DNA of 64,000 nt, from positions 1 to 64,000 of the forward strand of contig JAIMAQ010000002.1 in NCBI GenBank assembly GCA_023511875.1. Direction: 5' to 3'. The stretch comes from Thermoflavifilum sp. (lineage in GTDB: Bacteria; Bacteroidota; Bacteroidia; Chitinophagales; Chitinophagaceae). The position numbers were made by a program, and so were the translations under genes. The stretch's first letter is position 1, and the number at the start of each line of letters is the position of its first letter. Below the pieces are notes generated by a model. It was given only the letters and a program-made list of their open reading frames with translations, made no database searches and was not told the DNA's origin. Positions 46,982 to 53,595 of the stretch are shown piece after piece.

Positions 46982-48250
46982 TTACTCCAATACTCGCAGC
47001 TTAACAGTCTCAATGCGGGTTTCGGAAACATGAATAATTTCAAATTCAAATCTATCGATAATAATCCGTTCTTTTTCTCGAGGAATGGTTTCATGATAAG
47101 CGATGATGAGGCCAGAAAGTGTTTCACTGTCTTCTTTGGGCAAGCCAAACTGATATTTTTCATTAAGGTAATCGATTTCTAGGCGTCCGGAAAAGAGGTA
47201 TTCATTTTCAGCAAGTTGTTGCTCAATCAGCCCTTTCTGGTCGTGTTCATCACGGAACTCGCCAAAAATCTCTTCCAGCACATCTTCTATCGTTACAATA
47301 CCCGCTGTGCCACCAAATTCGTCTACTACCCAGGCAATGGTTTTTCGGGTTTCGATGAATTTATGTATCAGGTCTACTGCCCGCATTGTTTCGGGAACGG
47401 CTGGAATTTCGTGGATTATTTTATTGAGATGAGTGGGTTTAGAGAAAAAATCTAACTGATGCACATAACCTTTCACGTTATCGATATTGTCTTCATATAC
47501 CACAATTTTAGATAATTTGGAGTCAACGCATTTTTCTAAAGCTTCTTCCACCGTGCTAGAAAGCGGTATAGCCACAATTTCGTTGCGAGGCACCATACAC
47601 TCGCGTACTTTCACATGTACCAAAGCCAATGCATTTTCAAACAACTTGGTATTGAGTTCTTGACGAGTAATTGATCCTGGATTTTCGCGCATAAACTGAT
47701 AGAGTTCCATCTTGCTAAACACCAACTTGCGATCGGAAATACGGGCATTAAACAAGTAAATAAGTATCCATTCGGCAGCACCAATCAAGCTATTGACAAG
47801 AGGTTGTAGGAGTTTATAGAATCCGTAAAAGGGGATGATGCATAATTTCAATAAGGTATCGGCCTTGGCTTTAAACAAAATTCTGGGCAAAAACTCCCCG
47901 ACAGATAGGATCAAGAGGCTAGAAAGAAGAATTTCTACGGCAAGTTTCAGATAAGGAGTGTTTAATGCGCCCCGAAAGATAGTTTCCCAAAAAGGTTGAA
48001 GCGTATTAAATACGACTGTACCGTAAATAACGAGCATGATATTGACCCCCACGATGCTAGCTCCTACCAGCTGGTCGGGATTTTGGATAAAATGATCCAA
48101 CACAAATCGCATGAGCCGGCCTCCCTTTTTCTTGCGAACCTCTAGACTCAATTTGTTGGCCGAGAAAAAAGCAGTTTCTGTGCCCGTAAAGAAAGCGGTG
48201 AGTAGCAGCAGTAGAATCAAGACAAGTCCAGAGGCCTGATAGGTATCCAT
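46982..48250 (-). CDS. gldE: gliding-motility/hemolysin-type protein GldE (CNNM/CorC family)
   Basis: A 422-aa inner-membrane protein with an N-terminal DUF21/CNNM region (LLLLTAFFTGTETAFFSANK, three or four helices). A pair of CBS domains follows (MVPRNEIVAIPLSSTVEEAL and VDEFGGTAGIVTIEDVLEEI), then a CorC/HlyC C-terminal domain (YLFSGRLEIDYLNEKYQFGL). In gliding Bacteroidota this protein supports GldD and SprA-type systems. A divalent-cation transport role, as for other CNNM proteins, is possible. It follows gmk by 26 nt. Confidence 0.9.
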   Translation of the reverse strand: MDTYQASGLVLILLLLLTAFFTGTETAFFSANKLSLEVRKKKGGRLMRFVLDHFIQNPDQLVGASIVGVNIMLVIYGTVVFNTLQPFWETIFRGALNTPYLKLAVEILLSSLLILSVGEFLPRILFKAKADTLLKLCIIPFYGFYKLLQPLVNSLIGAAEWILIYLFNARISDRKLVFSKMELYQFMRENPGSITRQELNTKLFENALALVHVKVRECMVPRNEIVAIPLSSTVEEALEKCVDSKLSKIVVYEDNIDNVKGYVHQLDFFSKPTHLNKIIHEIPAVPETMRAVDLIHKFIETRKTIAWVVDEFGGTAGIVTIEDVLEEIFGEFRDEHDQKGLIEQQLAENEYLFSGRLEIDYLNEKYQFGLPKEDSETLSGLIIAYHETIPREKERIIIDRFEFEIIHVSETRIETVKLRVLE

Positions 48251-48276
48251 ACAGGGTTTGCTGACTGAAGCTAAAA

Positions 48277-48900
48277 TTAGGGATTTTCTTTGTGGAAAAC
48301 TTGCGCAATGAAAGGACTCACAATTTTTTCTGCTTGGGAAAGGGCATGCGTGAGAGAGTCATTGTAAATGATGTGGTGAAATCGGGGAGCATACGACAGC
48401 TCTTCTGCTGCCTTTTGAAGGCGCTCTTCTAAAGAGATAGAGGTTTCAGAACCTCTGTTGATGAGCCTTTCTCGCAATACTTCTAATGATGGAGGCTGAA
48501 TAAATAGAGATAACGATTGATCGGGGTATTTTTCTAAAAGTCGTAAGGCTCCACGTACATCAATGTCTACCAAAGGGATCTGGTGTTGGTTCCAAATTCT
48601 TTCCAGTTCGCTGATGAGCGTGCCGTAGTATTTGCCTGCATATACCATTTCATATTCAGCAAAAGCACCTTCTTGGATTTTTTGCTGAAAAGCTTCTGGC
48701 GTGAGAAAATAATAATCGCGGCCATTCACTTCATGAGCACGTGGCGGCCTTGTGCAAGCAGATACCGAAAAGTCTAATTCAGGAAATCGGTTTAGGAGGT
48801 GATGCACAATAGTAGTTTTTCCAGATCCTGAGGGAGCGGTGACGATGAGCAGTGGATGAAAAGAGGTATTTTCAGAATGTTGATGCGTAGTATGATCCAT
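48277..48900 (-). CDS. gmk: guanylate kinase
   Basis: Phosphorylates GMP to GDP. The 207-aa enzyme has the P-loop APSGSGKTT at about residues 22-30 and SVSACTRPPRAHEVNGRDYY, the GMP-binding block with conserved Arg and Tyr. LVDIDVRGALRLLEKYPDQS follows. It has a 12-residue polar N-terminal extension compared with the short E. coli form. The start lies one base from the murA stop, so translation is likely coupled. Confidence 0.95.
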   Translation of the reverse strand: MDHTTHQHSENTSFHPLLIVTAPSGSGKTTIVHHLLNRFPELDFSVSACTRPPRAHEVNGRDYYFLTPEAFQQKIQEGAFAEYEMVYAGKYYGTLISELERIWNQHQIPLVDIDVRGALRLLEKYPDQSLSLFIQPPSLEVLRERLINRGSETSISLEERLQKAAEELSYAPRFHHIIYNDSLTHALSQAEKIVSPFIAQVFHKENP

Positions 48901-48901
48901 A

Positions 48902-50212
48902 TCATGATATCTCTATCCGTCGGATGTGGGCTCCTAAAGCTTGCAAGCGCTGATCTATAGCTTCGTATCCTCGGTCAATTTGTTCTACATTATAAATTGT
49001 ACTAGTTCCCTCAGCACTCAATGCAGCAATGAGCAAGGCTACTCCAGCGCGAATATCGGGGGAGGTCATAGTTATTGCTCGAAGGGGATATTCGTGGTCG
49101 AGCCCAATGACTACGGCTCGGTGTGGATCACAAAGGATGATCCGCGCCCCCATATCGATTAATTTATCTACGAAGAATAATCGACTTTCAAACATTTTTT
49201 GGTGGATTAACACGCTGCCACGAGCCTGTGTGGCCACTACCAGCATGATGCTCAACAAGTCGGGCGTAAAGCCTGGCCAGGGATGGTCGTATATAGTGGG
49301 AATAGAGCCATCTAGAAAATGTCTCACCTGGTAATGTGCTTGCCGAGGAACGAAGATATCGTCTTGCTCGATGATGAGTTCAATTCCTAGTTGGCGAAAC
49401 TTATCGGGAATTTGTCCCAGATGAGCTACTCCCGCATGGCAGATGCGAATCTCTCCACCCGTCATAGCGGCCATGCCAATGAAAGAGCCTATTTCAATCA
49501 TGTCGGGTAAGATATGATGGGTGCACCCCCCCAATTCATTCACTCCTTCAATGGTGAGCAAGTTAGAGCCTATGCCTTGAATGCGAGCTCCCATACGCAC
49601 CAGCATTCGACAAAGCTGTTGAACATAGGGTTCGCAAGCTGCATGATAAAGGGTGGTAGTGCCTTTGGCGCATACAGCAGCCATGATTAAATTGGCTGTG
49701 CCGGTAACTGAGGGCTCATCGAGCAATACATAATTGCCCTTCAAGCCAGAGCTGTGCAGCTCGTAATAAAAATCCCGATATTGGAAAGTTACACCCAATC
49801 GTTGTAGGCCGAGCAAATGGGTATCGAGCCGGCGTCTCCCAATTTTATCACCACCCGGACTGGCCATGATAGCTTTACCCATTCTGGCTAATAAAGGGCC
49901 AGCCAACAACACAATACCCCGTAGTCGGGATGATTTTTTCCGAAAAGATTCGCTTCTCAAGTATTCAAAATCAATGTCTCGTGCCTGGAAAGTGTATTGA
50001 TGGGAATCATGTTGCTTAATGTCGACCCCCAGCTCACGAAGAATATCTATCATGAGGTTGACATCGGCAATGTTGGGTATATTGTGAATGGTAACGGCTT
50101 CTCGGGTCAACAGTGTGGCCGCAATCACCTGCAGCGCTTCATTTTTAGCTCCCTGGGGTACAATTCTTCCCTGAAGTGCCTCTCCTCCGGTAACTTCGAG
50201 AACTGTACTCAC
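48902..50212 (-). CDS. murA: UDP-N-acetylglucosamine enolpyruvyl transferase (MurA, Cys-to-Asp variant)
   Basis: First committed step of peptidoglycan synthesis. The 436-aa enzyme has GRIVPQGAKNEALQVIAATL at the N-terminus (catalytic Lys) and the RMGKAIMASPGGDKIGRRRL loop. In E. coli this loop reads PGGCAIG with Cys115; here the residue is Asp122. The C-terminal blocks MIEIGSFIGMAAMTGG and DIRAGVALLIAALSAEG are intact. The Asp form is known to be insensitive to fosfomycin. The start overlaps the DUF4290 stop by 4 nt, and gmk follows after one base. Confidence 0.95.
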   Translation of the reverse strand: MSTVLEVTGGEALQGRIVPQGAKNEALQVIAATLLTREAVTIHNIPNIADVNLMIDILRELGVDIKQHDSHQYTFQARDIDFEYLRSESFRKKSSRLRGIVLLAGPLLARMGKAIMASPGGDKIGRRRLDTHLLGLQRLGVTFQYRDFYYELHSSGLKGNYVLLDEPSVTGTANLIMAAVCAKGTTTLYHAACEPYVQQLCRMLVRMGARIQGIGSNLLTIEGVNELGGCTHHILPDMIEIGSFIGMAAMTGGEIRICHAGVAHLGQIPDKFRQLGIELIIEQDDIFVPRQAHYQVRHFLDGSIPTIYDHPWPGFTPDLLSIMLVVATQARGSVLIHQKMFESRLFFVDKLIDMGARIILCDPHRAVVIGLDHEYPLRAITMTSPDIRAGVALLIAALSAEGTSTIYNVEQIDRGYEAIDQRLQALGAHIRRIEIS

Positions 50213-50841
50213 TTGTTTCGATTTTTGTTGTATTTGTTGTATTTGTTGTATTTCCCGTTGAATTTGTTGTAACGGCGTTTTGAAGATCGATAAGGTTCTC
50301 CCGAATAATTGGCCATCGATATGCCTGGCTGGTAATCGAGTTGGTTATGGGTGATGGCAGCTAACTCACTCTTGATCATATCATCGTGTACATTTTCTTT
50401 GTGCCAGTTGTTGTATGCCAGCTTCATATAATTGCCAATAACCTGGGCAAAGGCTGCACGCCTGTCTGGGTCGGGCTCTTGTAAGGCTTTTTCAATCAAC
50501 ATCTCGAGATTCTTCCCCAAATGGCTATAACGGGGGTGGCGTTTTGGGTAGGGCAGCGGAGCAGGCTTGGGCTTAAGCAATTCGCGGGTGGGTTTAGGAT
50601 ATGGGGAGTCTACATCAAGTTTAAAATCGGAGATCAAAAACAAATGATCCCAAAGTTTATGTCGGAAATCTTCCACATTTCGAAGTTGTGGGTTTAAGGT
50701 GCCCATCAGCTCGATCACGGCAAGAGCGTTTCGTTGCCTTTTTTCCTTGTCTTCAATGGTGAGCAGGTATTCAATCATCTTCTGAATATTCCGCCCATAT
50801 TCCCGAATTACCAGCGGGGTGCGGGTGGTGTTATACTCCAT
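50209..50841 (-). CDS. DUF4290 family protein
   Basis: A 210-aa protein I recognise as DUF4290 (MEYNTTRTPLVIREYGRNIQ, then LGKNLEMLIEKALQEPDPDR). The function is unknown. It is cytoplasmic, with a highly basic, low-complexity C-terminal tail of about 25 residues built of Tyr-Asn-Lys repeats. Its stop overlaps the murA start (ATGA), so it leads the DUF4290-murA-gmk operon. A promoter lies directly upstream. Such a constant link with murA suggests a cell-envelope job, but that is inference. Confidence 0.88.
   Translation of the reverse strand: MEYNTTRTPLVIREYGRNIQKMIEYLLTIEDKEKRQRNALAVIELMGTLNPQLRNVEDFRHKLWDHLFLISDFKLDVDSPYPKPTRELLKPKPAPLPYPKRHPRYSHLGKNLEMLIEKALQEPDPDRRAAFAQVIGNYMKLAYNNWHKENVHDDMIKSELAAITHNQLDYQPGISMANYSGEPYRSSKRRYNKFNGKYNKYNKYNKNRNK
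50224..50250 (-). repeat. tandem 9-bp repeat encoding Tyr-Asn-Lys
   Basis: Three perfect copies of TTTGTTGTA (plus strand), with degenerate copies beyond, encode the YNK repeats at the C-terminus of the DUF4290 protein. Because the unit is 9 bp, copy-number change would keep the frame. Confidence 0.9.
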
Positions 50842-50855
50842 GAAGAATCTTTTTG

Positions 50856-50886
50856 CAAACCTACACGAATTCTTTTATAGCGCCAA
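50856..50886 (-). promoter_or_regulatory. promoter of the DUF4290-murA-gmk operon
   Basis: On the minus strand TTG (50886-50884) and TAGGTTTG (50863-50856) are 20 nt apart. Initiation near 50850 leaves about 10 nt before the ATG at 50841. Its -33 lies 6 nt from that of the divergent SDR promoter. Confidence 0.7.
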
Positions 50887-50891
50887 GCAAC

Positions 50892-50920
50892 TTGAATATA
50901 GAGAGGAGAATTTATCTTTG
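50892..50920 (+). promoter_or_regulatory. promoter of the SDR gene
   Basis: TTG at 50892-50894 and TATCTTTG at 50913-50920 are 18 nt apart, both exact. Initiation near 50926 leaves about 17 nt before the ATG at 50943. Confidence 0.7.
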
Positions 50921-50942
50921 AAAAAAAGCGAATACCATACTC

Positions 50943-51728
50943 ATGGAACTATCATTAGCCGGTAAAACGGCATGCATTGGAGGAGCCTCGCAGGGCATTG
51001 GCCTAGCAACGGCCATAGAGCTATCGCGCCTGGGTGCAAGTTGTATTTTAATGTCGAGAAATGAATACCGTTTGCAAGCGGCATTGGAAAAGCTTGACCA
51101 TAGTCAAGGACAGCAACATCGTTATGCAGTTGTAGATTTTGCCAGTCTTGAACAGGTCAGTAAAACGGCTAGCTGGTTAGTAGATCAAGGAGTTGTGCAT
51201 ATTTTAGTCAACAACAGTGGCGGGCCAGCACCTGGTCCACTGCTAGAAGCTCATCCAGAAGCTTTTGAAAAAGCGTTTCGGGAGCATTTGCTGGCGAGTC
51301 AGTTGCTCGTGCAGGCATTGGTGCCAGGCATGCGCAGCCAGGGGTATGGACGCATTATTCAAGTGCTTTCTACCTCGGTGAAGGCTCCCATTGTTGGATT
51401 AGGTGTTTCTACATCTATCCGATGGGCGGTAGCAGGCTGGGCAAAAGTGCTTGCACAAGAGTTGGCGCCCATGGGTATTACGGTAAATGCGGTGTTGCCA
51501 GGATCCACCCTTACGACTCGATTAGAAGAATTGTTTGTCGATTCATCGCGTCGTCAGCAGGTTTCGGTAGAGCAGATCAAACAACAAGCAGAACAACAAA
51601 TTCCGATGAAGCGATTTGCTCAACCCCATGAAATCGCACAAGCCATAGCATTCCTAGCTAGCCCCGCAGCAGCTTACATTACGGGAGTATTTCTTCAGGT
51701 CGACGGGGGGAAGACGCCCGTGGGATAA
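50943..51728 (+). CDS. SDR-family oxidoreductase without the YxxxK dyad
   Basis: A 261-aa short-chain dehydrogenase/reductase fold. The cofactor loop GGASQGIGLA and LVNNSGGPAPG are normal, and the C-terminal GVFLQVDGG is typical. The catalytic Tyr-x-x-x-Lys is not: the position reads S156-T-S-I-R160 within GVSTSIRWAVAGWAK. The Ser of the preceding LSTS block is kept. A small SDR subgroup with this change exists, often annotated as oxoacyl-ACP reductase, so the reaction is uncertain. It is a single-gene unit with its own promoter, convergent with the Lrp-type regulator. Confidence 0.85.
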   Translation: MELSLAGKTACIGGASQGIGLATAIELSRLGASCILMSRNEYRLQAALEKLDHSQGQQHRYAVVDFASLEQVSKTASWLVDQGVVHILVNNSGGPAPGPLLEAHPEAFEKAFREHLLASQLLVQALVPGMRSQGYGRIIQVLSTSVKAPIVGLGVSTSIRWAVAGWAKVLAQELAPMGITVNAVLPGSTLTTRLEELFVDSSRRQQVSVEQIKQQAEQQIPMKRFAQPHEIAQAIAFLASPAAAYITGVFLQVDGGKTPVG

Positions 51729-51730
51729 GC

Positions 51731-52234
51731 CTATTCTTTGTCATTTCTCCCGGCGATAACCGATTCATTGGGCTCAATCTGTACGCTGCGGCTAAAGCTT
51801 TCTTCTAAGGAAATAAAAGTTTCTGTGCGTTCTATACCCTTTACTTTTTGTAATTCGTCGTGCAAAACTCTTCTGAGTTGTTGAATATCGCGGCAGACTA
51901 CTTCTGCAAAGATGCTGTAATTGCCCGTAGTGTAGTTGACCCGTACGATTTCTGGTATGCGGCGTAATTCCTTAACTACACTGTCGTACAGGGAACTTTT
52001 TTCCAGGTAGATACCCACAAAAGCCGTAACATCATAACCTATTTTTTTAAGATCTACTTGCAGTCGGGTACCTTTGACGATGCCCAATTCCTGGAGTTTT
52101 TTCATGCGAACATGAATGGTGCCGCCCGAGACAAAGAGCTTTTTGCCCAGATCGGCATATGAAATGCCCGCATCGTTCATCATTTCATTAATGATTTTCA
52201 AGTCGAGTTTGTCAATATTCAATGAGCTGGCCAT
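51731..52234 (-). CDS. Lrp/AsnC-family transcriptional regulator
   Basis: A 167-aa regulator. The N-terminal helix-turn-helix (LDLKIINEMMNDAGISYADL and SGGTIHVRMKKLQELGIVKG) is followed by a RAM/AsnC ligand-binding domain (VTAFVGIYLEK, VNYTTGNYSIFAEVVCRDIQ, GIERTETFISLEESF). The likely effector is an amino acid. It is convergent with the SDR gene (2 nt) and divergent from the tRNA-like RNA gene, so it could regulate that gene; no evidence beyond position. Confidence 0.93.
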   Translation of the reverse strand: MASSLNIDKLDLKIINEMMNDAGISYADLGKKLFVSGGTIHVRMKKLQELGIVKGTRLQVDLKKIGYDVTAFVGIYLEKSSLYDSVVKELRRIPEIVRVNYTTGNYSIFAEVVCRDIQQLRRVLHDELQKVKGIERTETFISLEESFSRSVQIEPNESVIAGRNDKE

Positions 52235-52317
52235 TTTAAAAAATTGTTTTAGATAATAGTTAAAATTTGATTGTTATTTTAAATAAAATCAATAATATCA
52301 AAAAATACATTAAAAAA

Positions 52318-52349
52318 TTTGCAACAAAACAGGATTATGCTTAGATTTG
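52318..52349 (+). promoter_or_regulatory. promoter of the tRNA-like RNA gene
   Basis: TTTG at 52318-52321 and TAGATTTG at 52342-52349 are both exact consensus with a 20-nt spacer. Initiation near 52355 leaves only about 12 nt before the RNA's acceptor stem. Confidence 0.8.
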
Positions 52350-52367
52350 CACTAGTTCTTTCTACAA

Positions 52368-52531
52368 TGTAGAGTGATGAAACTGGCAGACATGCCCTCT
52401 TGTCTCGGGGGTGGGGATCACAGGACAAACCCGGCATAATGCTGGCCGCAAGGCCGGCATGGGGTTGACCACTAAGCTTCTTCTGTGCCGGCGCTAACTG
52501 CCCCGTGGAGGTTCGAATCCTCCCTCTACAG
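52368..52531 (+). ncRNA. tRNA-like RNA with a structured variable region of about 95 nt
   Basis: The ends are tRNA. A perfect 7-bp acceptor (52368-52374 with 52524-52530) is followed by a T arm GGAGG/CCTCC with loop TTCGAAT (52507-52523) and a G at 52531. The D arm (52377-52393, ATG/CAT around AAACTGGCAGA) is very close to tRNA-Leu. The anticodon arm is CCCTC/GGGGG with loop TTGTCTC (52400-52406; GTC if read as anticodon). Between 52412 and 52506 an ordinary tRNA has 4-24 nt; here 95 nt form nested helices: 52413-52416/52501-52504, 52419-52423/52483-52487, 52428-52432/52462-52466 and a 9-bp GCAA-tetraloop hairpin (52439-52460). GACAA at 52424-52428 complements five bases of the anticodon loop. 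It has its own promoter and terminator. I do not recognise the family; function unknown. Confidence 0.8.
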
Positions 52532-52542
52532 CTTCGTACTTC

Positions 52543-52571
52543 AAGCCACTGCGCCAGCAGTGGCTTTTTTA
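52543..52571 (+). terminator. intrinsic terminator of the tRNA-like RNA
   Basis: A perfect 8-9 bp stem (52543-52551 with 52558-52566, 6-nt loop) ends in six T residues, 12 nt after the RNA's 3' end. Confidence 0.9.
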
Positions 52572-52784
52572 TTGCAACAACAGCTAGAGGATTACCCATC
52601 TCAACCTCCAACGTTTGATGTAAATATAATTTGCTTAGTGGGAATTTCATATACATTAAAACTTGTATTTTATTCGTTTACCAGATAAATTATTTCATTC
52701 GCTGTTTTTCACGGCATGAAAATACAAAGGCGATTTATAATTTGAATAGGTTTTTCATAGGATATGGTTAAGTTATTTGAGCAG
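52572..52784. other. intergenic region upstream of a second terminator
   Basis: AT-rich sequence with no recognisable protein. Two TATAATTTG stretches resemble the -7 box with one extra base but lack a spaced -33. The region is followed by an intrinsic terminator, so a small RNA here is possible but not supported further. Confidence 0.35.
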
Positions 52785-52813
52785 AGGGCTGTTGTCTAAC
52801 AGCCCTTTCTTTT
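52785..52813 (+). terminator. intrinsic terminator upstream of trmB
   Basis: A perfect 9-bp stem AGGGCTGTT/AACAGCCCT with a GTCT loop is followed by TTCTTTT. It lies before the trmB promoter box, so it cannot attenuate trmB from that promoter. No plus-strand gene ends here other than the already terminated tRNA-like RNA. Confidence 0.75.
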
Positions 52814-52836
52814 ATCTAGAGTTGAACCAGCAGGTG

Positions 52837-52844
52837 TAGATTTG
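52837..52844 (+). promoter_or_regulatory. -7 promoter box for trmB
   Basis: TAGATTTG is an exact match ending 4 nt before the trmB ATG, and is the same octamer as in the tRNA-like RNA promoter. The mRNA would start at or beside the AUG. Confidence 0.55.
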
Positions 52845-52848
52845 TAGC

Positions 52849-53595
52849 ATGGCGCATAAGAAATTAATTCGGTTTGAAGAGATCAAACATTTTCCCAATG
52901 TGTGGAGCTTTCCGCAAGGCATGGCAGGGAATTGGCATCGTTACTTTCAAAATGATTTTCCCATTGTATTAGAGCTTGCTTGTGGAAAAGGAGAATATAC
53001 ATTAAGCCTTGTAAAAATGTATGAACAACTCAATGCCATTGGGGTTGATGTAAAAGGCAATCGAATCTGGAAAGGGGCCAAAGCTGCGCTGGAACAGCAG
53101 TTAACCCGTGCAGCATTTTTGCGGATTCAAATTGAGCACTTGGTATGGTACTTTGCACCACAGGAAATATCGGCTATTTGGATACCCTTTCCCGACCCTT
53201 TTTTAAAGAAATCGAAGGCTAAAAAACGACTTACCCATCCGCGATTTCTTTGGCAGTATCAACAAATATTGAAGCCCAATGGAAAAATACATTTGAAAAC
53301 CGATTCTCCAGAGCTCTTTGATTATACGCTGGAAATGATTGATCAAATAGGAGGCAGGTTGCATGTGCGAGTAGATGATGTTCCTGAAGATGCTTCTGGT
53401 GAGCTCGGCATCCAAACTTATTATGAGCGTTTACACCGAGCCGAAGGGAAGAAAATTTATTATTTAGCATTTAGTTTGCCAGAAGACTGGAAAGCCCTGG
53501 AGCCTTGGCGGCAAGAAGGCCTGGCTGCACTGGAAAAACATCTTCAGCACTTAGCTGGTATACATGATCCTAAATCCATTTCAAACGTTGAATAA
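52849..53595 (+). CDS. trmB: tRNA (guanine-N7-)-methyltransferase
   Basis: Methylates G46 in the variable loop of tRNAs using S-adenosylmethionine. The 248-aa product has the SAM-binding ELACGKGEYTL, the family signature IPFPDPFLKKSKAKKRLTHP and the C-terminal KTDSPELFDY. It begins a tight plus-strand group: the alkyltransferase-like gene starts on the last base of its stop codon. Two further small genes follow. Its substrate position, the variable region, makes the unusual RNA next door an interesting neighbour, but a link is only positional. Confidence 0.95.
   Translation: MAHKKLIRFEEIKHFPNVWSFPQGMAGNWHRYFQNDFPIVLELACGKGEYTLSLVKMYEQLNAIGVDVKGNRIWKGAKAALEQQLTRAAFLRIQIEHLVWYFAPQEISAIWIPFPDPFLKKSKAKKRLTHPRFLWQYQQILKPNGKIHLKTDSPELFDYTLEMIDQIGGRLHVRVDDVPEDASGELGIQTYYERLHRAEGKKIYYLAFSLPEDWKALEPWRQEGLAALEKHLQHLAGIHDPKSISNVE

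Noticed and set aside
52407-52506. self-splicing intron inside a tRNA gene
   Set aside because: The anticodon stem already closes without splicing (CCCTC/GGGGG), no second 3' strand for it exists near the T arm, and group I core elements are not visible in the roughly 95 nt available.
52368-52531. tmRNA
   Set aside because: It ends in a tRNA-like domain, but it is too short (164 nt), lacks the conserved tmRNA 5' block, and keeps a full anticodon arm. The two short ORFs inside (52439-52468 and 52459-52497) do not encode a tag ending in Ala-Ala.
52368-52531. selC (tRNA-Sec), suggested by the nearby selD
   Set aside because: The anticodon loop has no TCA, the acceptor is 7 bp rather than 8, and the D stem is only 3 bp. 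The D arm is leucine-like.
52279-52656. 125-aa minus-strand ORF across the tRNA-like RNA
   Set aside because: It is the antisense of the structured RNA and terminator, has no protein-like composition and no promoter.
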